Shown: positions 1-7,783 of the stretch, piece after piece
Position numbering within the stretch: position 1 is the stretch's first letter
Layout: every line of letters starts with the position of its first letter
Assembly: GCA_030018265.1 (NCBI GenBank)
Contig: JASEFX010000022.1
Coordinates: 1 to 35,728 of the forward strand
DNA from: Candidatus Saccharicenans sp.
Lineage (GTDB): Bacteria; Acidobacteriota; Aminicenantia; Aminicenantales; Saccharicenantaceae
Length of the DNA: 35,728 nucleotides
Direction of reading: 5' to 3'
Notes under the pieces: generated by a model
The model's input: the letters and a program-made list of their open reading frames with translations, nothing else
What the model was told of the DNA's origin: nothing
The model's database searches: none
Position numbers and translations under genes: made by a program

Positions 1-364
1 GCTCAAAGCTCGGCCAGACCTCAAAAGAGACCAGGCACTGAACACCACCCTCGTCAGTAAAATTCACATCTTTTACCGTTGGAACGTTCACCGGGAACAC
101 CTGAAGGCTGTTCAGCGTTTCCCGCAGCGTATCCGGAATCAGGTTGTCGAGCACGGCTTCCTTGATTTCCGCGTCAAAAAGTCTCTGAACCATTTCCCTG
201 GGAGCATAACCCTTCCGGAACCCCGGCAGCTTCACTCTGGCTACATATTCCCTCAGAACTTTTTCGTATTCCTGCTTGACCCTTTCGGCCGGAATTTCCA
301 GCTCCAGCTCCCTGGTGGTCGGGTTGATTGTTTTGAGTTTTTCCTGACTCGTGTTGTTTTCCAT
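1..364 (-). CDS. tig: Trigger factor, N-terminal part (cut by window edge)
   Basis: Ribosome-bound chaperone and peptidyl-prolyl isomerase that receives nascent chains at the exit tunnel. Only the first ~121 codons are inside the window; the reading frame runs off at base 1. The visible part is the ribosome-binding domain: a beta-rich start followed by the family signature loop GFRKGYAP at residues 48-55, which docks on ribosomal protein L23. The ATG at 364-362 is preceded by a GAGGAAA-type ribosome binding site, and the protein lines up with trigger factors from its first residues, so the start is secure. It lies 66 bases downstream of tRNA-Leu on the same strand. The PPIase and C-terminal chaperone domains are not visible, so completeness cannot be judged. 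Confidence 0.93.
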   Translation of the reverse strand, partial: MENNTSQEKLKTINPTTRELELEIPAERVKQEYEKVLREYVARVKLPGFRKGYAPREMVQRLFDAEIKEAVLDNLIPDTLRETLNSLQVFPVNVPTVKDVNFTDEGGVQCLVSFEVWPSFE

Positions 365-429
365 CGGTTTCCTCAGAATAAAATTTAGCCGGCAGCCGGA
401 TTTATAAGGGAATCTCTAACTGCCAGGAG

Positions 430-514
430 TGGGCAGAGCGGGACTCGAACCCGCACTCCTTCGTCAGGAACTAGGTCCTAAGCCTAGTGCGTCTGCCAGT
501 TCCGCCACCTGCCC
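430..514 (-). tRNA. tRNA-Leu (anticodon UAG)
   Basis: Complete class II tRNA cloverleaf on the minus strand. The acceptor stem pairs GGGCAGG with TCTGCCC (one G-T pair) and the discriminator is A at 430. The anticodon stem CTAGG/CCTAG closes the loop CTTAGGA, with anticodon TAG at 480-478. A long variable arm and the T arm GCGGG-TTCGAGT-CCCGC follow. The D-arm block TGGCGGAA...GGCAGACGC is typical of leucine tRNAs. CCA is not encoded. Two perfect 13-bp direct repeats abut its 5' end. Confidence 0.97.
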
Positions 515-515
515 T

Positions 516-541
516 TTTAGATTATCAATTTAGATTATCAA
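516..541. repeat. Tandem 13-bp direct repeat abutting tRNA-Leu
   Basis: The 13-mer TTTAGATTATCAA (plus-strand reading) occurs twice head to tail at 516-528 and 529-541, one base from the 5' end of the tRNA. On the transcribed strand each copy contains GATAAT, which resembles a -10 box. The duplication is perfect. Whether it is a promoter duplication, a processing signal or a chance slippage product cannot be told from the sequence. Confidence 0.85.
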
Positions 542-567
542 TTATTTAAGTTCAAGAGCGACAGATA

Positions 568-592
568 CAGGTATATATAGATATCATACCTG
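568..592. repeat. Inverted repeat upstream of tRNA-Leu
   Basis: Perfect 7-bp arms CAGGTAT (568-574) and ATACCTG (586-592) around an 11-base AT-rich centre. It sits between the stop of the TPR/protease gene and the tRNA. It could be an operator or part of a terminator/processing hairpin; there is no T-run after it on the minus strand, so I do not call it a terminator. Confidence 0.5.
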
Positions 593-618
593 GCTCCGGC
601 CGTCAATCCGGACCTTTT

Positions 619-2451
619 TCACTTGATGAGTTTTTCCAGCCGGGCGGCCAGGTTCGGGTCGAGCCTTCTCAGATTTTTCAGCACTTCCCGGGCACTGTAA
701 TTGTCCTTGAGGTTGATGAAGGTTATTCCCAGATTGTAAAGAGATACAGGGTTTTTCGGGTCCAGCGAAACAGCCTTTTCCAGATTGGGCAGAGCTTTCT
801 CAAAGTCCTTGAGCAGCATGTATTCCAGACCGATATTCAGCCAGCCGTTCGGGTCATCAGGCGCCAGAGCGGCGTATTTCTTAAAGGCTTCTACCGCCTC
901 GGCGTGTTTCTTCATCCGATCATAAACCAGACCGAGGTTAAACCAGGCCGCGTTATAGTCATTTTTAATTTCCAGACATTTATTCAGGGTGCTGGCCGCT
1001 TCCTCCAGCTGGCCCATCTGAAAATACATTATAGCCAGATTGTAGACGGCAACTTCGTTTCCCGGGCTCAGGTCAACTATTTTCTTTGCCGCTTCCACTG
1101 CTTTCTTATAATTTTTAACTCGCTCGTACATCTGAAGAATCTGAGTGTAATAGAAAATAGCCTCTTTAGGATTGATGCCTGTGGCCAATCTGACGAAAAT
1201 GATTTCAGCCTCTTCCAGCTGTCCGCTCTCAGCCAGCAGCTTTGCCAGGTTGTAATTGCTGTTTATGTCATTCGGACTGAGCTTTAAAGCTTCTCTGTAG
1301 GCGGCGATGGCTTTTTCCGGCTGATTGAGTCTCTGATAAGTTTGCGCCAGCTTCAACCAGGCGGCGAAACTGGTCGGCATACTCCTGGCATATTTTTCAT
1401 AATATTCTGCGGCTTTAGCCAGATTTTGAAGTTCCTCATAGGCGGTGCCCATTTCAAAGTAAATCTCGCTGGCTTCTATGCTGCGGGCTGCAGCCTTTTC
1501 CAGATATTCAATCGCTTCCTTGAATTTTCTCTGCTTGATGAGGACCTGACCCAGACCATAAAGCGCCTGTGAATTCTCGGGATCCAGCAGCAGCGCTCTG
1601 GCGAAATTTTTATAGCTCTCGTCATTGTTCCCGAGACGGTAATATGCCTGGCCCAGAAGCAAATAGCTTTCGAAGTCATCAGGTTTAAATTTAAAATATT
1701 TCTGGAGGTACTTAGTGGCCATCATCGGCTCGTTCAACCTGGCCGCAGCTTTGCCGATCAGATTACAGCCTTCTTCCAGTTCAAAATAATTCTCTTTCAC
1801 CACCTCTTTAAGATCTCGCCCTTTCGCCTGAGTGTTCATCGTCAGGATTTCTTCCGCTGGAATGCCGAACTTAACTCCGTAATCAAAAATCAGAGCCACT
1901 CCGACCACTTTACCCCGGTTGTTGATCAACGGGGCGCCGCAGGAAGGTTTTTCCAGAGTCCGGCTGAAAATTTCCATTATCCTGGTTTTTTCAGGCCCCA
2001 GTTCAATCCAGCCTTTGAAGTTGCAGTCGGCGATCAACACCTGGTTGCCGACCTCGCTGATCGCATAGAGTTTCTCATCCTGCTTTAATCCGGAAGCTGA
2101 TTCTGTACTCAGCGGGGGTATTTTCCCTTTGATCCTCAGCAGCGCCAGGTCATACTTTCGGTAAGTGGCCACCAGCGCTTCCACTTTACTGGTTTTGCCG
2201 GCGATGCTGGTGACTTCAGCTTCGAACGCCTGAGAGACAAGATGATACGGAACGACGATTAAATTTTCTTCGATGGCAAAACCTGTTCCCTCCCCCACCA
2301 CGTTTTTGTTTTTATCCCAGGCTTTCAGGGAAACGACGCTCGGTGAACATTTTCCAAGAACATCAAATCCTTCCTGCGATTGACTGAGTAAGGAAACCTG
2401 AAATAAAAAAAACAAAAATGCCAGAATCAAAAGGAGATGGCTTTTTTTCAT
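619..2451 (-). CDS. Exported trypsin-fold domain + about 11 TPR repeats, Cys at nucleophile position
   Basis: Predicted periplasmic or secreted protein of 610 residues. Order: signal peptide (MKKSH plus a long hydrophobic run, to about residue 26), a chymotrypsin/DegP-like domain (about 30-215), then about eleven 34-residue TPR units to the C-terminus. The protease-like domain keeps His70 (PYHLV) and Asp101 (KYDLALL). The usual GNSGGPL block reads PSCGAPL, which places Cys171 where the catalytic Ser should be, with Ser170 just before it. The start at 2451 is chosen because a GGAGG ribosome binding site lies 4 bases upstream; an ATG five codons earlier would translate through that site. TPR arrays usually mediate protein contacts, so this may be a scaffold with a protease or degenerate protease head. 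Activity and substrate are unknown. It stands alone on its transcript. Confidence 0.85.
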   Translation of the reverse strand: MKKSHLLLILAFLFFLFQVSLLSQSQEGFDVLGKCSPSVVSLKAWDKNKNVVGEGTGFAIEENLIVVPYHLVSQAFEAEVTSIAGKTSKVEALVATYRKYDLALLRIKGKIPPLSTESASGLKQDEKLYAISEVGNQVLIADCNFKGWIELGPEKTRIMEIFSRTLEKPSCGAPLINNRGKVVGVALIFDYGVKFGIPAEEILTMNTQAKGRDLKEVVKENYFELEEGCNLIGKAAARLNEPMMATKYLQKYFKFKPDDFESYLLLGQAYYRLGNNDESYKNFARALLLDPENSQALYGLGQVLIKQRKFKEAIEYLEKAAARSIEASEIYFEMGTAYEELQNLAKAAEYYEKYARSMPTSFAAWLKLAQTYQRLNQPEKAIAAYREALKLSPNDINSNYNLAKLLAESGQLEEAEIIFVRLATGINPKEAIFYYTQILQMYERVKNYKKAVEAAKKIVDLSPGNEVAVYNLAIMYFQMGQLEEAASTLNKCLEIKNDYNAAWFNLGLVYDRMKKHAEAVEAFKKYAALAPDDPNGWLNIGLEYMLLKDFEKALPNLEKAVSLDPKNPVSLYNLGITFINLKDNYSAREVLKNLRRLDPNLAARLEKLIK

Positions 2452-2478
2452 AGCGCCTCCTTCCATTCCTGCAGAAAA

Positions 2479-2506
2479 TTTATAATATAATAATCAAGTC
2501 TGTCAA
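2479..2506 (-). promoter_or_regulatory. Sigma70-type promoter for the trypsin/TPR gene
   Basis: -35 TTGACA (2506-2501), 16-base spacer, -10 TATAAA (2484-2479), about 28 bases ahead of the ATG at 2451. The -35 matches consensus fully and the -10 at 5 of 6 positions. Confidence 0.65.
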
Positions 2507-2530
2507 ATAGTTCTTCTTACAGGCCACTGG

Positions 2531-3010
2531 ATGGATAAAAAGCGTTTTCTTCTCTGGCTCTTTTCTCTCAGTCTTTCCGCTCTCATTCTGAGCGCCGTGC
2601 TGGCCGCACCCCTTCTGCGCGCTTCCGGTCAGCGCCTGGCTGATTTTATCTATCTTTCATTTTCCTCTGTCTGCCACCAGATACCTGAACGCTCCTACCA
2701 TCTTGCCGGAAATCCTCTTGCCGTTTGCAGTCGCTGTCTCGGGGTATATGCCGGTTTTTTTACCGGTATTCTGGTCTATCCCCTGCTGCCACGACAAACG
2801 GTAAAATGGGCAGAAAAACGCGGTTATTTGATTATTCTCACTTCAATTCCTCTCCTCATCGATGCGGCCGGAGGCATCCTCCGTTTATGGATTTCTCCAC
2901 TTCCCCTCAGGTCAATAACCGGTTTCGTCTGGGCCTTCTCATTTCCTGTTTACTGGTTCAAAGCTCTTTTTGAACTGGCCGTGAGTCGGAGAAAAATCGA
3001 GCGAAATTGA
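2531..3010 (+). CDS. DUF2085 family membrane protein
   Basis: 159-residue predicted inner-membrane protein with an N-terminal hydrophobic helix (about residues 8-28) and two further hydrophobic stretches (about 72-88 and 97-112). The cytosol- or lumen-facing block between helix 1 and 2 carries the DUF2085 signature: VCHQIPERS followed by CSRCLGVYAGFF, i.e. one Cys-His pair and a CxxC. These residues look able to bind a metal or form a redox pair, but no function is established for the family. It starts a plus-strand group of three genes (DUF2085, small membrane protein, lipid kinase), divergent from the trypsin/TPR gene. No strong ribosome binding site is visible just before the ATG. Confidence 0.8.
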   Translation: MDKKRFLLWLFSLSLSALILSAVLAAPLLRASGQRLADFIYLSFSSVCHQIPERSYHLAGNPLAVCSRCLGVYAGFFTGILVYPLLPRQTVKWAEKRGYLIILTSIPLLIDAAGGILRLWISPLPLRSITGFVWAFSFPVYWFKALFELAVSRRKIERN

Positions 3011-3080
3011 AAAGAGAAGTTGCACCCTGACCGTTTTAATAATAAAATTACTCAAACGATTGGAATAAAAACAGCAGTCG

Positions 3081-3611
3081 ATGAACAACAGAGAAAATGA
3101 CCTGATCATGCCGGCTTTGATCGCCGGGGCTCTGGCCGGAGTTATCTCCAGCATACCTTTTTTCCACTGTCTCTGCTGTCTCTGGGTCCTGGCCAGCGGA
3201 GTGCTGGCTTCCTACCTGGCTATCAACAGATATTCATCCCATCCTGAGGCTTTCAAATCCGCTGATGCTCTGCTCGCCGGTCTTCTCGCGGGAATACTTA
3301 CGGCCATAATAAGCATCATCATCAAAATCCCCCTCCATGAATTTTACCTGAACTGGACCGGAAGATTTCTGGCAGCCATCTCGCGCTTTGCTGAAGATTC
3401 GATTCCTGACTGGGAGAGCTGGCTGGAGACGGCCAGGGGCCGCCAGACGCCGCTTAATCTGTTGCTCGATCTGCTTTTGACCTCAATCATATATGCTGTG
3501 CTGGGAGCTATCGGAGGTCTGATGGGTTTTTCGCTGTTCAAACCGGCTACGGGAGCAAAAAATGAAACGACGATTGTTCAAAACCCGGGTAATAGTCAAC
3601 CCGGCCTCTAA
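3081..3611 (+). CDS. Hypothetical small membrane protein
   Basis: 176 residues, not recognised. Three hydrophobic segments are visible: about 10-45 (with a Cys-rich FHCLCCLW run and glycine-rich helix), about 68-90 (LLAGLLAGILTAII), and about 135-158 (LLTSIIYAVLGAIGGLMGF). Small-residue spacing suggests tightly packed helices. The loop between segments 2 and 3 is amphipathic and charged. The last 50 bases overlap the lipid kinase gene in a different frame, which suggests translational coupling. Co-location with a DUF2085 protein and a lipid kinase hints at an envelope or lipid role, but that is inference only. The ATG at 3081 is the first good start; its ribosome binding site is weak. Confidence 0.7.
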   Translation: MNNRENDLIMPALIAGALAGVISSIPFFHCLCCLWVLASGVLASYLAINRYSSHPEAFKSADALLAGLLAGILTAIISIIIKIPLHEFYLNWTGRFLAAISRFAEDSIPDWESWLETARGRQTPLNLLLDLLLTSIIYAVLGAIGGLMGFSLFKPATGAKNETTIVQNPGNSQPGL

Positions 3612-4512
3612 CCACGGTCGAACCAGACAACGCTGGCTGGAAATCAAGGAAGCTCTGAAAAGCTTTTTCAGGGAATTCAAGTATGAATTCACGGAAAGAC
3701 CGTGGCAGGCAGTCGAACTCACCAGAGAGGCCTTAAAAGAAGGGACCGATCTGATCATCGGCGTGGGCGGTGATGGCACAGTAAACGAAATCGCCAACGG
3801 CTTTTTTGAAAACCAGAAAATAATCAACTCCGAAGCTGCTCTGGGAATAGTGCCATCAGGCACCGGATGCGACCTGACCAGAAGCCTGAACATCCCGAGA
3901 AACCTGAAAAACGCGGTAAAATTCATTTCTGAAGCGCCAGACCAGCCGATAGATGTCGGTCGGGTGACCTACACCGACTCTGAAGGCAATGTTTCCAGCA
4001 GATATTTTCTCAACATCGCCGATTTCGGGCTTGGAGGAGAAGTGGTAAGAAGGGTCAATCAGGAACGACTGAAAAGAAAGGCTTCCTCCTATGTCCGCTG
4101 CCTGGTCGAGGCCATGCTCAAATTCAAGGGACATGAGGTAAAAATCTCGGTCGACGGGAAGGATCTGCCATCCAATCGCTACCTGATTGGAGCCATCGCC
4201 AACGGGAAGATTTTTGGCAAAGGGATGAAGATAGCTCCCGAAGCTCGCCTGGAAGATGGCCTGTTTGATATTATTCTTGTTAAGACTTTAAGTTTTCTAG
4301 AGTTCTGTCTTCACGGCTGGAAGTTGATCAACGGCAGCCACCTGAGCTATCACAAGGTTTCCATGGAGCGAGGACAGAGAGTAATGGTTACACCGTTGAG
4401 ACCTGAACCGGTGCTTATTGAGCTTGACGGAGAACAGGTTGGCAGCCTGCCTGCCCTATTTGAAATTATTCCCCGATCTCTTCCTGTGAAAGGATTTTTG
4501 AAAAGAGTGTGA
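3562..4512 (+). CDS. Diacylglycerol/sphingosine kinase family lipid kinase (YegS/DgkB-like)
   Basis: 316-residue enzyme of the DAGK catalytic superfamily, which phosphorylates diacylglycerol or a related lipid alcohol using ATP. Visible family marks: an N-terminal VIVNPASNHGR nucleotide/phosphate strand (residues 10-20), the invariant GGDGT loop at 69-73 followed by VNEIANG, a GIVPSGTGCDLTRSL block, and a C-terminal LDGE motif near residue 293. Length is standard for YegS/LCB5-type enzymes and no membrane helix is present, so it should be a peripheral cytosolic protein. The ATG at 3562 has GGAG upstream and lies 50 bases inside the previous gene. The lipid substrate cannot be decided from sequence; bacterial relatives act in diacylglycerol recycling or lipid phosphorylation. 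Confidence 0.9.
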   Translation: MKRRLFKTRVIVNPASNHGRTRQRWLEIKEALKSFFREFKYEFTERPWQAVELTREALKEGTDLIIGVGGDGTVNEIANGFFENQKIINSEAALGIVPSGTGCDLTRSLNIPRNLKNAVKFISEAPDQPIDVGRVTYTDSEGNVSSRYFLNIADFGLGGEVVRRVNQERLKRKASSYVRCLVEAMLKFKGHEVKISVDGKDLPSNRYLIGAIANGKIFGKGMKIAPEARLEDGLFDIILVKTLSFLEFCLHGWKLINGSHLSYHKVSMERGQRVMVTPLRPEPVLIELDGEQVGSLPALFEIIPRSLPVKGFLKRV

Positions 4513-4525
4513 TTTCTGAACCTGT

Positions 4526-5104
4526 CTATTTTTTGGGCAGATAATAGGGATTGTTGGTCACCACCAGATTTCCGTTTTCATCATAAAATCTATAGATGAT
4601 GGTGCGGGTTTTGATGTAGGGTCTATTGTACTCAACCCTCTTTAAGTAATTTTTTGTCTCCGGGTATGGAGGAACTCCGTTATGTTTTTCCACCGCTTTC
4701 TGGCCGGCGTTATAGGCTGCCAGCACCAGATTTCGGTCACCTTGGTACTGCTTTATTAAATCCTTCAGATATTTTATTCCCCCCTCAATATTATCTTCCG
4801 GATCCAGCAGGTTTTTAACTCCGTATTTCATGGCAGTTTCCGGCATTAACTGCATCAGGCCAATTGCCCCTTTGGGAGAAACCGCAAACTGGTCATAGTT
4901 GGATTCAGCTTTTATGACCGCGTGGACCAGGTCGGCCGGAACCCCGTATTTCGCCGACAGCCTCTGAATTATAGGATCATACTTAGCCTTCAGGTCTTCC
5001 TGACCGGCAGAAAGAATTGCACTCACGGCAGAAACGAAAAGTATGGAAGACAAAATAAACGGAAAAATTCCTCTTCTGCCCATTCTGCCTTTAAGATCAG
5101 GCAA
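4526..5104 (-). CDS. Lytic transglycosylase, SLT domain
   Basis: Small exported murein lytic transglycosylase, which cleaves the MurNAc-GlcNAc bond and leaves 1,6-anhydro-MurNAc. Order: hydrophobic signal segment (about residues 13-34), SLT catalytic domain (about 42-155), short tail. Goose-lysozyme-like motifs are all present: catalytic Glu67 in IKAESNY, GLMQLMP at 82-88, and AAYNAG at 129-134. The tail (YRFYDENGNLVVTNNP) resembles DUF4124-type beta strands often attached to such enzymes. I place the start at TTG 5104 because GGGAGGGG sits 4-6 bases upstream; ATG 5083 is the alternative and has a weaker site. It follows alaS by 36 bases on the same strand, so it is probably on the pilT-alaS transcript. 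Confidence 0.88.
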   Translation of the reverse strand: MPDLKGRMGRRGIFPFILSSILFVSAVSAILSAGQEDLKAKYDPIIQRLSAKYGVPADLVHAVIKAESNYDQFAVSPKGAIGLMQLMPETAMKYGVKNLLDPEDNIEGGIKYLKDLIKQYQGDRNLVLAAYNAGQKAVEKHNGVPPYPETKNYLKRVEYNRPYIKTRTIIYRFYDENGNLVVTNNPYYLPKK

Positions 5105-5140
5105 ACTTCCCCTCCCTGTCAATCACCTTTCAGGGTGATT

Positions 5141-7777
5141 TTACAGAAGGCTGTTCAGAAGGTCAACGCTTTTTTCCAGAACTTCATCCAGTTTATCCGG
5201 TCTGGTCCCTCCGGCCTGGGCAAAATCCGGACGTCCGCCGCCTCCGCCGCCGATGACTACGGCCAGCTCTTTAATCAATCTGTTGGCCTGAATTCGTCCG
5301 GCAAGGTCAGCGGTCACCGCCACCACCAGGAAGGCGCGATTATCGGCGGAAGAAGCCAGAACGATCACGCCAGAACCGACCTTCTGCTTGAGATTATCAG
5401 CATATCTCCTGAGAGCATCTATGTCCAGCCCTTCAAACTTCTGGGTGAGAAGTTTTACGCCTTTAATTTCTCTCGTTACCGCTTCCGCTGTCTGACCGGC
5501 CTGCTGCACGAGTTTCTGCTTGAGCCTTCTAATTTCATTTTCCATTTCTTCCAGATTTTCCAGCGTCTTCTGAGCCCGCACCAGTAACTCTTTCCGATTC
5601 ACCTTGAAGAGGCTTTCCAGCTGGCGGAGCTGTTTTTCGAGTCCGGCCACGTAGTTAAAGGCTTCTTCTCCGGTTACGGCTTCAACCCGGCGCAGACCGG
5701 CAGCCACGCTGGATTCGGAGACTATTTTGAAAAACCCTATCTCTCCGCTCTGTTTTACATGGATGCCGCCGCAGAGTTCTTTGCTGAAATCTCCCACCGA
5801 CACCAGCCTGACCTTCTCCCCGTACTTTTCTTCGAAGATGGCCATGGCTCCCTCGGCCAGGCCCTCTTCCAGCGTGGTAATTTTCACGCTTACCGGAAGG
5901 TTTTCCCTGATTTTCTCGTTCACCAGGCATTCAACTTTTTCTATTTCTTCCTCGCTCAAAGCAGCATAATGGGTAAAGTCGAAGCGAAATCTTCTGTCCG
6001 AAACCAGCGAGCCGGATTGTCTCACATGATCGCCGAGTATCTGCCTTAAAGCAGCATGAAGAAGATGGGTGGCGGTATGATTGCGGCTGATGGCTTTACG
6101 CCGGCCTGAATCAACCACCGCTTCCACCACCTCGCCTGTCTTTAGTTCCCCCGACAGCACTTTAATTCTATGAACTATAACTCCCGGTATCGGAGCAAAG
6201 GTATTTTCAACTAGAGCAGAAAAATGAGAACTCTTGATGACTCCGGAATCGCCTATCTGCCCGCCGGCTTCAGCATAGAACGGAGTGATCGATAAAATAA
6301 CTTCTCCGATTTCGCCCTCTTTCAGAGATTCCACCGGCTGTCCATCCTGCAGGAGAGCCAGCACCTCTGTTTCCAGCACTTCGGTTTTTTCGTAGAAAAC
6401 CGGCTGAATTTTCAGATGGCGATAATTCTGGTAAATTGATCTTTCTTTTAGCCGGGCTTCGCCCTCCCAGGACTCCCGGGCTCTCTGTTTCTGTTTTTCG
6501 AGCTCCTGTTGAAAACCTGATTCATCAATTGCCAGGTTTTTTTCCTGCGCCAGTTCCTGGCAGAGGTCGAGCGGAAAACCGAAAGTATCATAGAGCTTGA
6601 AAACTTTATCTCCTGGAATGACCCGGCCGCCGCCAGCCAGAGTTTCAGCCGCGTACTGTTCGAAATAACGAAGGCCTGAATTCAAAGTGTAGATAAACCT
6701 CTCCTCTTCCGCCAGACAGACACGGCTGATGTAAGGCAGGTTTGACATCAGCTCCGGGTAAGCGTCCTTCATGACGTCGATGACAGTGCCGGCCAGTCTG
6801 TAGAGGAACGGTTTATCCAGACCGAGCAAATTTCCCCGCCGGTAAGCTCGGCGAATCAAACGGCGGAGGACATAACCGCGACCTTCGTTGGCCGGCGTCA
6901 CCCCGTCACCGATCAGAAAAGTTATCGCTCTGATATGGTCAGCGATGATCCTGACCCAGACGTCAGTTTCCCCTCCGGTGGGATACTCCTGGTCCGTTTC
7001 TTCCACTATGGCTTTGATGATGGGCTTAAAAAGGTCAGTGTCAAAATTGCTCCGGCAACCCTGGAGGACCGCCGCCATCCTTTCCAGACCCATCCCCGTA
7101 TCTATCGAGGGCCTGGGAAGAGGATGCATCCGCCCGTTTTCATCCTGGAAAAATTCCATAAAGACCAGGTTCCAGAGCTCCACGAAGCGATCGCTTCCTC
7201 TGGCTATAAGTTCCGCCGGCACACCTGCTTCTATATCCTCTCCCAGGTCATAATGGATTTCGGAGCAGGGTCCGCAGGGACCTGTCTCTCCCATCGCCCA
7301 GAAATTATCTTCCCGGCCGAAGCGGAAGATCCGGTCAGCCGGTACGCCTATCTCCTGATTCCAGATGCGGAAGGCTTCATCATCTTCCTGATAAACGGTG
7401 ATGTAAAGCCTGTGGAGCGGAAGCTTGAACACCCCGGTCACCAGCTCCCAGGCATAGGTTATGGCTTCTTTTTTGAAATAATCGCCAAAGGAGAAATTTC
7501 CCAGCATCTCGAAGAAGGTATGATGCTTGGGCGTCCGGCCTACCTGTTCCAGGTCGTTGTGCTTGCCGCTGACCCGAAGGCACTTCTGAACGCTGGCGGC
7601 GCGGGAATAACTTCGTTTTTCAAGTCCAAGAAAGATATTCTTGAACTGGTTCATCCCGGCGTTGGTGAACAGCAGCGTCGGGTCGTCTTTGGGAATGAGC
7701 GACGAGCTCGGAACTATCCTGTGGCCTCTTTTCTCAAAAAATTCGAGAAAAGTGATTCTGATGTCATGCGCTTTCAT
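5141..7777 (-). CDS. alaS: Alanine-tRNA ligase
   Basis: Class II aminoacyl-tRNA synthetase charging tRNA-Ala. At 878 residues it matches the usual full length (about 875). Order: catalytic core with motif 1-2 region (HHTFFEMLGNFSFGDYF), tRNA-binding central domain, editing domain with the zinc-binding HxxxH (HTATHLLH, about residue 565) and CxxxH (CGGIH, about 667), then a coiled-coil and the C-terminal DHHA1 domain with a run of glycines (VIGGGGGGRPDFAQAGG). All editing residues are present, so mischarged Ser/Gly-tRNA-Ala should be cleared. ATG 7777 lies 6 bases after the pilT-like stop, and the lytic transglycosylase follows. I see no odd composition or break. Confidence 0.98.
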   Translation of the reverse strand: MKAHDIRITFLEFFEKRGHRIVPSSSLIPKDDPTLLFTNAGMNQFKNIFLGLEKRSYSRAASVQKCLRVSGKHNDLEQVGRTPKHHTFFEMLGNFSFGDYFKKEAITYAWELVTGVFKLPLHRLYITVYQEDDEAFRIWNQEIGVPADRIFRFGREDNFWAMGETGPCGPCSEIHYDLGEDIEAGVPAELIARGSDRFVELWNLVFMEFFQDENGRMHPLPRPSIDTGMGLERMAAVLQGCRSNFDTDLFKPIIKAIVEETDQEYPTGGETDVWVRIIADHIRAITFLIGDGVTPANEGRGYVLRRLIRRAYRRGNLLGLDKPFLYRLAGTVIDVMKDAYPELMSNLPYISRVCLAEEERFIYTLNSGLRYFEQYAAETLAGGGRVIPGDKVFKLYDTFGFPLDLCQELAQEKNLAIDESGFQQELEKQKQRARESWEGEARLKERSIYQNYRHLKIQPVFYEKTEVLETEVLALLQDGQPVESLKEGEIGEVILSITPFYAEAGGQIGDSGVIKSSHFSALVENTFAPIPGVIVHRIKVLSGELKTGEVVEAVVDSGRRKAISRNHTATHLLHAALRQILGDHVRQSGSLVSDRRFRFDFTHYAALSEEEIEKVECLVNEKIRENLPVSVKITTLEEGLAEGAMAIFEEKYGEKVRLVSVGDFSKELCGGIHVKQSGEIGFFKIVSESSVAAGLRRVEAVTGEEAFNYVAGLEKQLRQLESLFKVNRKELLVRAQKTLENLEEMENEIRRLKQKLVQQAGQTAEAVTREIKGVKLLTQKFEGLDIDALRRYADNLKQKVGSGVIVLASSADNRAFLVVAVTADLAGRIQANRLIKELAVVIGGGGGGRPDFAQAGGTRPDKLDEVLEKSVDLLNSLL

Positions 7778-7783
7778 CTTCCT

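Noticed and set aside
384-405. CCGGCTGCCGG palindrome followed by T-rich sequence between tRNA-Leu and tig
   Set aside because: The stem is only 4-5 bp with almost no loop and the T-run is interrupted, so it is not a supported terminator.
592-615. Hairpin GGCTCCGG...CCGGACC followed by TTTTT on the plus strand
   Set aside because: It looks like a rho-independent terminator on the plus strand, but no plus-strand gene lies upstream; on the minus strand it lacks the T-run, so it cannot be assigned to the protease/TPR gene.
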